Shown here: piece by piece, positions 45,990 through 53,880 of the stretch
Layout: each line of letters opens with the position of its first letter
Numbering within the stretch: position 1 is the first letter of the stretch
DNA from: Peteryoungia rhizophila
GTDB taxonomy: Bacteria; Pseudomonadota; Alphaproteobacteria; Rhizobiales; Rhizobiaceae
Direction: 5' to 3'
Assembly: GCF_004912145.1 (NCBI RefSeq)
Contig: NZ_STGT01000004.1
Coordinates: 496,001-560,000, forward strand
Length of the DNA: 64,000 nt
Position numbers and translations under genes: made by a program
Notes under the pieces: model-generated
Told to the model about the DNA's origin: nothing
Seen by the model: only the letters and a program-made list of their open reading frames with translations
Database searches by the model: none

Positions 45990-46706
45990 TCAAATCAGCA
46001 TCAGACGTGTGGCGACTGCAGTTGCCTGCTGCAGCGTCACCGCCTCGAGCTTGCCTTTCGCCCTGTCAACCGACACGCGAACCTTCGAATATTTTTCCTC
46101 GAGGAGGTCCGCCACATCCTGCAGCGTCTTGCCTTCTGCGACCCAACGCAGGCATGTCGCCTCAAAAGTGTTCAGATTGCCCGCGGACGCACGAGACCAG
46201 CGGTTCCTGCGCATGGCGAAGGCGAAATGCAGCATGGCGGCGGCGGCGGCCGCCTCGATGATATCCATCGTGACCGCGTCTTTTAGGCATGCGGTATCGG
46301 AGGAGGCGAAGGTCAGGACCGCCTGATGACTGAAACCGACACGGATCGGGATCGACAGACCCGCAACGATGCCATGGGCAATTGCCTCGTCGCGAAATGC
46401 GATCACCTCTGGCCGCTCACGATTGAGTACGGAATCATAAAGCGACCAGCAGAAGGGATGTGCACCTCGCTTGACGGCGCGGACGATGGGATCGATCTGG
46501 CTGAAGTTCTGCGAATAATAGCGGTCAAGCCAATCGGAAGGATAGTTCGAAACCGCCCTCCACTGACTGCCATCCAGACGCAGATAGGCAAAATGGGCAA
46601 AGCCATGGCTCTGGCTGAAACTCTCAAGAGCCTCGCCGAGCGCATCGGGACTGCGCGCGGTGATGATGGCCTCGATCAGGGGATCAAACGGATGCTTCTT
46701 CCTCAT
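45990..46706 (-). CDS. traR: quorum-sensing activator TraR (LuxR family)
   Basis: A 238-residue LuxR-type regulator. The autoinducer-binding domain carries YPSDWLDRYY, SQIDPIVRAVKRG and FCWSLYDS, corresponding to the conserved Trp, Tyr, Asp and Trp of TraR. The C-terminal HTH is LNTFEATCLRWVAEGKTLQD, with an unusually diverged second half (EEKYSKVRVSVDRAKGKL). The start at 46706 gives the usual length. It is convergent with trbI. No traM antiactivator is seen in the window. Confidence 0.88.
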   Translation of the reverse strand: MRKKHPFDPLIEAIITARSPDALGEALESFSQSHGFAHFAYLRLDGSQWRAVSNYPSDWLDRYYSQNFSQIDPIVRAVKRGAHPFCWSLYDSVLNRERPEVIAFRDEAIAHGIVAGLSIPIRVGFSHQAVLTFASSDTACLKDAVTMDIIEAAAAAAMLHFAFAMRRNRWSRASAGNLNTFEATCLRWVAEGKTLQDVADLLEEKYSKVRVSVDRAKGKLEAVTLQQATAVATRLMLI

Positions 46707-46992
46707 GGCAGGGATCCTCTTTTGCAATGATAGCCGGATGCCGGCCGCCACTAGAGACGACCGACGCAATGCGGACCGATTTGAATTGGATTGGTATTTT
46801 CCGGCGAAAAATTCGACCGGCACATAATAGTGACACACGCAATTATTATGAATTGAAGTTATAACCAGTACGAGAGCCGGTGCAACTTTTCGAGATAAAA
46901 GACATAAAATTTAACATTGGCCACAATTGCCGCTTCAGCTGGGGGAGCATTGCCCCCGGGCTGGGCCGACAGCGCTAGGCCCAAACCTGCGA
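46707..46992. other. traR promoter region and downstream end of the response-regulator gene
   Basis: 286 bp without a gene. CATAATA (46823-46829) and TATTATG (46844-46850) form an inverted repeat about 120 bp upstream of traR, a possible regulator site. GGGGG...CCCCC near 46939-46955 can form a GC hairpin without T-run. Confidence 0.35.
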
Positions 46993-47781
46993 TCATGGGC
47001 TGCGACCGCTTTGGCGGTCAGGCAAGAGATCTGCCTCGACCCGTGGTGTGAAGACATATCCACCCAGCCGGACCGTCCTTAAGAATATCGGGCGATGGGG
47101 ATCATGCTCGATCTTGCGTCGAAGTCGATTGATATGGACGTCGATACTGCGGTCCACTGGGCGTGCGGCACCCACGCGGGTGAAGGTCAGCAGTGTTTGT
47201 CTCGACAGTGTCTTGCCGCTGTTGCGACAAAAAGCCCAAAGAAGATCGAATTCCGCAGCCGTCAGGTCGATATTGCGACCGTCTGGATCCATGAGCAGGC
47301 GCAGGTGAGGGTCAATCGACCAGCCCGCAAATCGCAGGACACGGCCCATTGAGAGCACGCCTGCTCCAAAGGCGGCGCGTCTTAACAGGCCTGTCACGCG
47401 CGCCTTGATCTCGCGCGTGCCAAGCGACCTTACGAAACACTCGTCGGCTCCTGCTTCGAGCATCTGGATCCGGTAGTCGGAATCATCGGCGGCGACCAGA
47501 ATGATGATGGCGACCGAACTGGTGAGGCGAATGCTGCGGCACACATGGGCCATGTCCTCCTCGATGAGGGCGGTGTGATCGAGAATGAGGAGATCGGCGC
47601 CGCGCACCGCCAGCGCCGAGCGCAAGGCGGTAATATCAATGACGGTCCTTGTGGCATGCTCGACGTTGAGAGCATCTATAATCTCGCTTATCACCGCATC
47701 GTTCGGCGCCAGCACGAGGATTTCGGCACGCCTTCGGTCGTCGACACCGCGCGAAATCCGAGAGGACTTTGATTTTCCCAT
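46993..47781 (-). CDS. winged-helix response regulator with atypical receiver (A)
   Basis: A 262-residue OmpR/PhoB-type protein. The receiver part (about 20-135) keeps the phosphoacceptor-like Asp (LLILDHTAL) but lacks the acidic pair at its start (EILVLAPND) and has FVRSLG where the conserved Lys-Pro is expected. The C-terminal winged helix is complete (LTAAEFDLLWAFCRNSGKTL, RSIDVHINRLRRKIEHDP), similar in style to VirG. No histidine kinase is adjacent. It may act without phosphorylation, like the RctA-type conjugation repressors described in rhizobia, but that is inference. Confidence 0.82.
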   Translation of the reverse strand: MGKSKSSRISRGVDDRRRAEILVLAPNDAVISEIIDALNVEHATRTVIDITALRSALAVRGADLLILDHTALIEEDMAHVCRSIRLTSSVAIIILVAADDSDYRIQMLEAGADECFVRSLGTREIKARVTGLLRRAAFGAGVLSMGRVLRFAGWSIDPHLRLLMDPDGRNIDLTAAEFDLLWAFCRNSGKTLSRQTLLTFTRVGAARPVDRSIDVHINRLRRKIEHDPHRPIFLRTVRLGGYVFTPRVEADLLPDRQSGRSP

Positions 47782-48047
47782 GGACCGCCTTTCATTCTCG
47801 AAATTGCGTCTGGCGAGCGAAGGTCCCGGCAGTCGGCATTAACTGACACCGGGCCAACCTCAACCGGGGCGCGCACGATCACAATTGGCACTTTTTCCGC
47901 CGGGTTTGCCAAGTGACAAATCTGCTAGTGCGGGGCGGATAGAGGTCAGCAACAATTCTTCATATGGATCGACGACTTGGCGTTTGAACCGTAGCGCCTG
48001 CAATGCCATGCTGTCGTCGCGAGCAAACAGGAAATCGAGGCCTGTTC
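47782..48047. promoter_or_regulatory. divergent promoter region between the two response regulators
   Basis: 266 bp separating two oppositely oriented regulators, expected to hold both promoters. I see no clear -35/-10 pair or strong palindrome. Confidence 0.35.
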
Positions 48048-48797
48048 ATGGAAAAGCGGCACGGCGCGGCGCTCGACGGCGCACCCCTGGTTGTCGTCTG
48101 TTCCGCTGCGGCAGAGCTTTGTCTCTTCCTCCGGCATCTTTTGGAAGGGCAGGGCCTGGCTGTTGAAATTGCCGTAGCGACAGACGATGCGATCGATCGG
48201 ATTAACAGGCGTCAGGCAGCCGTTGTTCTGGTGGACTGCCAGTTGGAAGGCGCGCTTGAGCTGTGCAGGGCGGCGAGAGAGGCGATGGACGAGACGGGCG
48301 GCCGGATCGTGGTTCTCTTCAGCACGAACGCGCTCCATGAATACCCGGATTTTCTTGCAGCCGGGATAGACGAAGGCTTGGTGCGGCCAGTCGAGCCGGG
48401 CGCCATCGTTTCTGCCGTCTGGCGCAAGACGAGGCAATCGAATGCCAATGACGTCTCTCTCATTTCGTTTCGGGATGTCGAGATCGACATGCGGGGCCGT
48501 CGTGTAAGACGCGGGGGCAAGGAGGTCCGATTGACCCGGATCGAGTTCGAGCTGCTCATCTTCTTCGCGCAAAACCCGATGACCGTCTTTTCACGCGAGG
48601 CGCTGATTGCCGGAGCTTGGCCGAAAGGGGTCTTCGTCGAACCACGCACGGTCAACATCCATATCGGGCGGCTCAGGCGACGCCTGATGGAAAGCGGTGG
48701 AGGGAACCTGATCCGCACCGTGCGGGGGAGCGGCTATGCGCTGGATGAAACCGAGATGTCACGACAGGAGGAAAAAGCCCATGGTGACGAAGAGTGA
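48048..48797 (+). CDS. winged-helix response regulator with atypical receiver (B)
   Basis: A 249-residue OmpR/PhoB-type protein, paralogous in layout to the gene at 46993. Receiver: phosphoacceptor-like Asp in AVVLVDCQLEG, no acidic pair at the start (LVVVCSAAAE), and LVRPVEP replacing the usual KPF motif. Winged helix: LTRIEFELLIFFAQNPMTVF, EPRTVNIHIGRLRRRLMESG, IRTVRGSGYAL. ATG 48048 is preferred because the receiver begins soon after it. It overlaps the amidohydrolase by 17 nt, so both are one transcription unit. Confidence 0.82.
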   Translation: MEKRHGAALDGAPLVVVCSAAAELCLFLRHLLEGQGLAVEIAVATDDAIDRINRRQAAVVLVDCQLEGALELCRAAREAMDETGGRIVVLFSTNALHEYPDFLAAGIDEGLVRPVEPGAIVSAVWRKTRQSNANDVSLISFRDVEIDMRGRRVRRGGKEVRLTRIEFELLIFFAQNPMTVFSREALIAGAWPKGVFVEPRTVNIHIGRLRRRLMESGGGNLIRTVRGSGYALDETEMSRQEEKAHGDEE

Positions 48798-50148
48798 ACC
48801 GTATGGCGATCGCATCCTGATGCGCGGCGGTAGCCTGGTCACAGGTGACGGACGGACCTTCCTGGACTGCGCGTCCATCCGCATCCGCAAGGGTCTGATC
48901 ATAGAAGTCATGGCCGGCATTCAGGATTGCGTGGAGGGTGAAACCGTGATCGCGACCGGTGGCGCATTAATGTTGCCGGGCTTCATCAACGGACACGCCC
49001 ATGCGACCATTCTCGGCCCCTCCATGCCGAGTGGGTCGCAACCGCTGCCGCCGACCGAGGTTGAATGGCAGCGCAATCGCCATCTTCTGTCGGGCACGAC
49101 CTCGCTGATCAATGTCTGCGGTCTTGCCATGATGGACGAGCGTGACGGTCAACTCGCGCCCCATCCCATGGACATCCACATGACGAGCGCCCATACGCCG
49201 CATTCGATTTCGGCGGCGGACCAGATCGATGGAAACGGGCTTTCCCCCCGCCACAGGTCCGCACGTATCGAGGATCTCATCCGGGCAGGCTGCCGGGTCT
49301 TGGGCGAAGCGGGTGGCGGCCAGACACTCGGGGGCGGTGCGCAGGACTATCGCTTCATTCCAGATGCGATCGAAGAACGGACGGGTCAGCGGATCACCGT
49401 CCTGATGGCAAGGCGACTGAAGGAGGCGGTCCTTGGACGGAGACTGGACGGTGTATCGACCGCAAGCGATGGGGACCTGATGAACCTGGCTGAGGAAGCG
49501 CAGCTTCAAGACAGGATAACACCGCAGGCGCTGCGAAGCCTGCTCGAGGAAAGGGTGCTCGCCCCGGTAAAGAACGCACTTCTGGGCATCGAGGAGATTG
49601 CCGAGGCTGCCACCGAATTCGGGCTTCCTGCGATTTTTCATCACGCCGCGCCGACGGCAGCCACGCTGCTTTCACTGAAGAGACGCCTGCCGAATACGCG
49701 GATGATCGCAGCCCATGCCAATCATCCCTCGTTTCTGCCCGACGAGGCCGTCGAGACGGCACGTCAACTCAAGGCTCTCGGCGTCACGATCGACGTCTCG
49801 ACACTCGACGTGATCGACACGAGGTTTCGCAATCGCCCCGACAATCTCGACGTCCTGATCGAAGCTGGCTTGGTGGATACGATCTCTACCGATTATGCGG
49901 GCGGAGACTGGGACACGATCCCATCAGCCCTTCACAGAATGACAAGGGTGCACGGACAAAGCCTGCCGCAGGTGGCGGCACTTGCGACAGGCAATGTTGC
50001 GCGTGTCTTTCCCGAGATATTTGGCGATCGCGGTCTCATCGCACCCGGCAAAAGGGCAGATATCGTCATCACGGATCTGCACAATGTCTCCAAGGTTCGA
50101 CATGTCTTCATAGCCGGAAAGGCCCACGTCCTTGATGGCCGGTTTTAG
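48781..50148 (+). CDS. amidohydrolase-superfamily metal-dependent hydrolase
   Basis: A 455-residue amidohydrolase. The metal motif is PGFINGHAHAT (HxH, near 66). Further ligands are in IFHHAAPT and IAAHANHPS, and the Asp in ISTDYAGGDWDT (near 372). The N- and C-terminal beta-sandwich parts (LMRGGSLVTGDGRTF, PGKRADIVITD) are complete. Substrate unknown; the family includes cyclic amidases, deaminases and lactonases. Translational overlap with an atypical response regulator next to traR raises the possibility that it degrades a signal or inducer, but nothing in the sequence proves it. Confidence 0.85.
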   Translation: MVTKSEPYGDRILMRGGSLVTGDGRTFLDCASIRIRKGLIIEVMAGIQDCVEGETVIATGGALMLPGFINGHAHATILGPSMPSGSQPLPPTEVEWQRNRHLLSGTTSLINVCGLAMMDERDGQLAPHPMDIHMTSAHTPHSISAADQIDGNGLSPRHRSARIEDLIRAGCRVLGEAGGGQTLGGGAQDYRFIPDAIEERTGQRITVLMARRLKEAVLGRRLDGVSTASDGDLMNLAEEAQLQDRITPQALRSLLEERVLAPVKNALLGIEEIAEAATEFGLPAIFHHAAPTAATLLSLKRRLPNTRMIAAHANHPSFLPDEAVETARQLKALGVTIDVSTLDVIDTRFRNRPDNLDVLIEAGLVDTISTDYAGGDWDTIPSALHRMTRVHGQSLPQVAALATGNVARVFPEIFGDRGLIAPGKRADIVITDLHNVSKVRHVFIAGKAHVLDGRF

Positions 50149-50385
50149 CCTGTCGCCATCATGTTTTCCAGATTTGGGCGACGGCCATCAGAGCTGGCTC
50201 GGGAGAGCTGCACAGCGGGTGGGTGGGGTTGTCCCAACGGTTTGATATGCACGCAACCAGATTAGACAGTGGAAAGACCAGCTCCTTGAGGAACGCGACG
50301 ACCGTTTTCGGCGATGAAGCGACGGAGCCGGCGGGTCCAACCGTCAATGTCAAACCACTGCACACCAGACATTCAATCTTGCGAC
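50149..50385. other. region between amidohydrolase and first palindrome
   Basis: No gene is supported. A minus-strand frame (50467-50159) exists but runs through the palindrome and has no recognisable motif. Confidence 0.3.
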
Positions 50386-50386
50386 T

Positions 50387-50433
50387 TGTGCCCCAGTTAT
50401 ACTGTTTTTCAAAAACAGTATAACTGGGGCACA
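50387..50433. repeat. 47-bp perfect palindrome (copy 1)
   Basis: Arms of 23 bp (50387-50409 and 50411-50433) are exact reverse complements around one base. The outer part is TGTGCCCCAG and the inner part TTATACTGTTTTT. The inner part is the same as in the palindrome ahead of the nucleotidyltransferase gene (50844-50872). Confidence 0.85.
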
Positions 50434-50590
50434 CAAGCTTATGAAGTCCATCGCGCGCGTGTATCAACGATGCTCACCAAGCTCGGGCGGCCGATTTGCC
50501 ACCGAAGGTCGGTTCCCCCAGAAACCATCAAGGGTGCAAGTACTGGTATCTCGACATCCAGGATATGTCGATGATGACGACACGCTCCCA
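50434..50590 (+). pseudogene. decayed 5' copy of the nucleotidyltransferase gene
   Basis: After palindrome copy 1 the DNA (GCTTATGAAGTCCATCG, GGGTGCAAGTACTGGTA, CTCGACATCC) parallels the start of the intact gene (GCTTATGAAGTCTATCG, GGCCGCAAGTACTGGTA, TTCGACATCC). A deletion and frameshifts disrupt it, and similarity fades near 50590. It shows a tandem duplication of promoter plus gene start. Confidence 0.75.
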
Positions 50591-50843
50591 TGAGAATGGG
50601 AACGCCCGAATTGCCCGAAACTCCCGATTGGGGCGGCGCATCACTATCGCCCCGCAGCTTCACTATCCAGCCAGATTTTTGGCTGGAAGCCGGCCCCTCT
50701 CACACCTCAAGCCAACCCAACAATATGCGCGACGCGTTGGCAGGCGACTTTGCAGGCGCGGCGCCGGATAGGCGGGGGCAATGTTCGATTTCCTTTGAGG
50801 GCAGTAAGGCTTGCATCCTAGCTTGCGACCCAATCACCCGAGA
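50591..50843. other. spacer between decayed copy and intact nucleotidyltransferase
   Basis: About 250 bp with no gene or motif that I recognise. Confidence 0.3.
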
Positions 50844-50872
50844 GTTATACTGTTTTTGAAAAACAGTATAAC
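50844..50872. promoter_or_regulatory. 29-bp perfect palindrome at the nucleotidyltransferase promoter (copy 2)
   Basis: GTTATACTGTTTTT (50844-50857), one base, AAAAACAGTATAAC (50859-50872). It ends 15 bp before the ATG at 50888, so a bound protein would block transcription or translation. Spacing (CTGT-N9-ACAG) does not fit the E. coli LexA box (N8). Confidence 0.7.
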
Positions 50873-50887
50873 GTGGAATTCGAGCTT

Positions 50888-51982
50888 ATGAAGTCTATCG
50901 ACCTCATGTATCAGACGATGCTCGCCGAGCTCGGTCAGCGTTCGCTTGACGCCGCATGGACAGCCGATTTCCCCCCGGAGGGTCGGTTCACCCCTGCGAA
51001 CATAAAGGGCCGCAAGTACTGGTACTTCGACATCCCGGATGGACATGGTGGTACGAAACGCCGTTACGTAGGTCCTGCACAAGATCCGGATATCGCGCAG
51101 CGTGTGGCTGATCACAAGCGAGACAAGGACGATCTGCGCGCTCGCAGGCGCCTGGTAAATACCCTGACCCGCGAAGGTGGGATGATTGCTCCAGAGGCCA
51201 TGTCGGGGGACATTGTCGAGGCTCTCGCTGATGGCGGTCTCTTTCGTCTCCGGGGTGTGCTCATCGGAACTGTCGCATTTCAGTGCTATTCGGGCCTACT
51301 GGGCGTGCGCCTACCCATTGCTGCAATCCTCACCGGCGACGCGGATATCGCCCAGGACTATGCTATCAGCCGAGAGGTTCAAGACAGCCTTCCTCCGATC
51401 CTTGAGTTGCTGCAGAAGGTCGACGCCACCTTCCGTCCAGTACCACACCGATCAGGTTCCGCAGCCTCATCGGCATTTCAGAATGCCGACGGCTATAGGG
51501 TTGAGTTCCTGACATCGAACCGTGGTTCGAATGACTTCATCGACCAGCCGGCGAAGATGCCCGCCCTTGGTGGCGCCAGCGCCGATCCACTACGCTTCCT
51601 CGACTTCCTGATCAGGGAACCCGTCAGGACGATGCTGCTTCACCGAAGCGGGGTCCCCGTTGTGGTCCCTGATCCATCCCGGTACGCGATCCACAAGCTG
51701 ATCGTCGCCAGCCGCCGACACACCGACGGGCAGGGGCCGGCAAAGCGAGAGAAGGACATTCGTCAAGCAGCTCTGCTCTTTGAAGCCCTGCAGCAGACAA
51801 GGCGAACAACTGATCTGGCGCTCGTCTATAACGAAGCTTGGGAGCGCGGGCCTGCGTGGCAAGACGGTATTCGAACCGGGGCGGGGATGCTGCCGGCACA
51901 AGATGCCGAGCGGCTCCAGACGATCCTGATGGAAGGGGCAAAGAAGAACCGCGAAGATATTCAACTTCCGTTCGGCGAATAA
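50888..51982 (+). CDS. GSU2403-type nucleotidyltransferase-fold protein
   Basis: A 364-residue protein of the nucleotidyltransferase fold (GSU2403 family). The N-terminal region has GRKYWYFDIPDGHGGTKRRY. The fold core lies near 120-180: LIGTVAFQCYSGLLGVRLP and TGDADIAQDYA (D-x-D catalytic pair). YRVEFLTSNR, LRFLDFLI and RYAIHKLIVASRR follow. Relatives include AbiEii/MNT-like toxins, but this family has no agreed role. No antitoxin partner is encoded beside it. Two decayed copies exist in the window. ATG 50888 is preferred over GTG 50873, which overlaps the palindrome edge. Confidence 0.75.
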   Translation: MKSIDLMYQTMLAELGQRSLDAAWTADFPPEGRFTPANIKGRKYWYFDIPDGHGGTKRRYVGPAQDPDIAQRVADHKRDKDDLRARRRLVNTLTREGGMIAPEAMSGDIVEALADGGLFRLRGVLIGTVAFQCYSGLLGVRLPIAAILTGDADIAQDYAISREVQDSLPPILELLQKVDATFRPVPHRSGSAASSAFQNADGYRVEFLTSNRGSNDFIDQPAKMPALGGASADPLRFLDFLIREPVRTMLLHRSGVPVVVPDPSRYAIHKLIVASRRHTDGQGPAKREKDIRQAALLFEALQQTRRTTDLALVYNEAWERGPAWQDGIRTGAGMLPAQDAERLQTILMEGAKKNREDIQLPFGE

Positions 51983-52523
51983 GCTGCCCTCACATGATGG
52001 CACCACCATGGCTGCGGAAGGGCTGGAGCCAAGCAATAGCGCAGAATGGTCGGGGATACGGCTGGGTCCTTCGTGCAACGGAGATCAGAGCCGGCCGCAG
52101 CGCGTCACATTTGCGAGGCTTTCAAACCTTTGCCCGCATGAGTGCCCGGACAGACCGAGAAGCCGAGCAACGCGCCGGGGGCCGTGGCTCAAAGTGGGGC
52201 GGCACGCCCTCGGATAGAACGGCGACAGTCATTCAACCGTCACGGAGCGATGCAATGGCATGCGGACCCCGCGGGATAGGCTTGCCTCGTGGCCGGGACC
52301 AGGGACAATATCTGCAAGGGCTTGGACAACCAGCAGGCAAAAGGACGCGGCTCAGACGGTCATCGATGATGATGCTCCATGCCCGCCTGGACCTCAGCTT
52401 GACTGATCGAAGGGATACGCAAGGACATGAAGACCAATCAGCCACAGTCGCTCGACCAGGATGAGGTCGGCCCCTGCCGACCGCATGCTCACGGATCATA
52501 CTCTCCTTTTCCGGCAGCGTGTC
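51983..52523. other. 541-bp region without supported gene
   Basis: Frames here are Arg/Pro-rich and lack motifs on both strands. It probably includes the LacI-gene promoter. GC-rich and possibly decayed sequence; I see no insertion-sequence ends. Confidence 0.3.
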
Positions 52524-53546
52524 ATGCGCCGGAATAACTCGCCCCTCTTTGTCAGCGCCAAGGCGGTCGCCGAGCGGGCGGGTGTGTCCCGCTCCGCCGT
52601 GTCGCGCACCTTCACCGATGGCGCGAGTGTATCAGAGGAGACGCGGCGCAAGGTGATCGAGGCGGCTGAAGCGCTCGGCTACCATGTCAACCATCTCGCC
52701 CGGCAGTTGCGCGAGCGCAGCAATATCGTCTGCCTCATTGTTTCGGATCTCACAACGCCCGTGAGGGCTGCGATGGTAGATCACCTCACCCGCAAACTTC
52801 AGGCGGCCGGGAAGATCACCGTGGTCCTGAACACGGAAAGCGATGAGGCAAGCGTCAATCACGCCCTCAAACTGACCCTTCACTACCGTGCCGACGCCAC
52901 GGTCGTTCTCTCCGGAACGCCCTCGATTGCGCTGGTGAAGACAGCCCTCAGCAACGGACAGCAGGTCGTCCTGATCAATCGTGATGACCGTCTGGAAGGA
53001 TGCGACATCGTCGGCCTCGACAATGCGACTGCCGCGAGGGAAGCGCTCTTCCTGCTACGCCGAGCGGGGTGTAGGCGGGTCGGGCTCCTGACATCTGCGG
53101 CGCGCACGCCAAGCCTGGTCGAACGCGAACAGCATTTCCTGGCGGCTGCCTCCACCGAGGGGCTTTCCGTCGTCACGCTTGAGGCTGAGGCAACCAGCTA
53201 CGGCGCCGGCCTGCAATCCGCCAAAAGGGCCTTTGCGAGATCCGATCCTCCCGACGGTGTCTTTTGCGTGACGGATCTGCTGGCTCTTGGCTTCATGGAC
53301 GGCGCGCGCCATGAATTCGGACTTTGCATCCCTAAGGACCTCTGCGTCATCGGTTTCGACAATATAGAGCAGGCGTCCTGGGAGGCCTATCGTCTGACCA
53401 CCTTCGAGCAGCCGCTCGAGAAGATCGCAAACCATGTCGTGTCGCTTCTGGTGGGCACGGACTTGTCCGTGCCGCAGGCAATGCGCAGCGCAGTCTTCGA
53501 ACCGGTCGCGATCTGGAGACGCTCGGTTCGTCACCATCCGATCTGA
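52524..53546 (+). CDS. LacI-family regulator of the phosphodiester uptake cluster
   Basis: A 340-residue LacI-family regulator. HTH VSAKAVAERAGVSRSAVSRT (about residues 9-28), hinge, then the sensor domain (NIVCLIVSDLTTPVRAAMVD, CDIVGLDNATAAREALFLLR, FCVTDLLALGFMDGA). ATG 52524 is chosen as the last start before the HTH. It lies ahead of the ABC transporter genes, between which two TGCACGCATGTGCA palindromes occur and are its probable operators. Confidence 0.85.
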   Translation: MRRNNSPLFVSAKAVAERAGVSRSAVSRTFTDGASVSEETRRKVIEAAEALGYHVNHLARQLRERSNIVCLIVSDLTTPVRAAMVDHLTRKLQAAGKITVVLNTESDEASVNHALKLTLHYRADATVVLSGTPSIALVKTALSNGQQVVLINRDDRLEGCDIVGLDNATAAREALFLLRRAGCRRVGLLTSAARTPSLVEREQHFLAAASTEGLSVVTLEAEATSYGAGLQSAKRAFARSDPPDGVFCVTDLLALGFMDGARHEFGLCIPKDLCVIGFDNIEQASWEAYRLTTFEQPLEKIANHVVSLLVGTDLSVPQAMRSAVFEPVAIWRRSVRHHPI

Positions 53547-53592
53547 TCCCTCCACCCGCATAGATCCAGGCGCCCTGAACCATTCGAACGGA

Positions 53593-53612
53593 CAATGCAC
53601 GCATGTGCATTG
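53593..53612. promoter_or_regulatory. putative LacI operator O1
   Basis: CAATGCACGCATGTGCATTG, an inverted repeat with 8-bp arms. It shares TGCACGCATGTGCA with O2, 79 bp away centre to centre, which allows looping. Confidence 0.65.
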
Positions 53613-53632
53613 CTTCAGTGTCATCAAAGCTT

Positions 53633-53880
53633 CGTCTAACGCCCCTAGTTAAGACTGCGCTGGGCGATCCGGATTGCACGCATGTGCAAGCGGATGGCGC
53701 CGTCCTTGCCGGTTGACAGTCAATGCCAGCTCGGCGGCCGTGTCCGAAGCAGTTTTCCGGGAGGCGTGATCTCTCCAGCCCTTCTCGTCCAGGGCCGGCG
53801 ATCGGCCTTCGGGGGTTTTGACCGTGAGCCGACGTCTAAGGGCGCGGCAACCAAGGGAGAAGACGATGAAGCGTCGCGCA
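53633..53880 (+). repeat. promoter/start segment duplicated at 62367-62550
   Basis: From CGTCTAACGCCC through GACTGCGCTG, CTTCGGG, GAGCCGACGTC, CGGCAACCAAGG to GAAGCGTCGCGC the order of blocks is shared with 62367-62550. This copy is live (contains O2 and the start of the binding-protein gene). Confidence 0.7.
53674..53689. promoter_or_regulatory. putative LacI operator O2
   Basis: TTGCACGCATGTGCAA, 6-bp arms with the same 14-bp core as O1. It lies about 180 bp before the binding-protein gene. Confidence 0.65.

Noticed and set aside
50159-50467. 102-codon minus-strand frame through the first palindrome
   Set aside because: It crosses the palindrome and decayed duplicate, shows no motif, and its composition does not look like a protein.
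50844-50872. Palindrome as a LexA/SOS box
   Set aside because: CTGT and ACAG are 9 bases apart instead of 8, and alphaproteobacterial LexA uses a different (GTTC-type) site.
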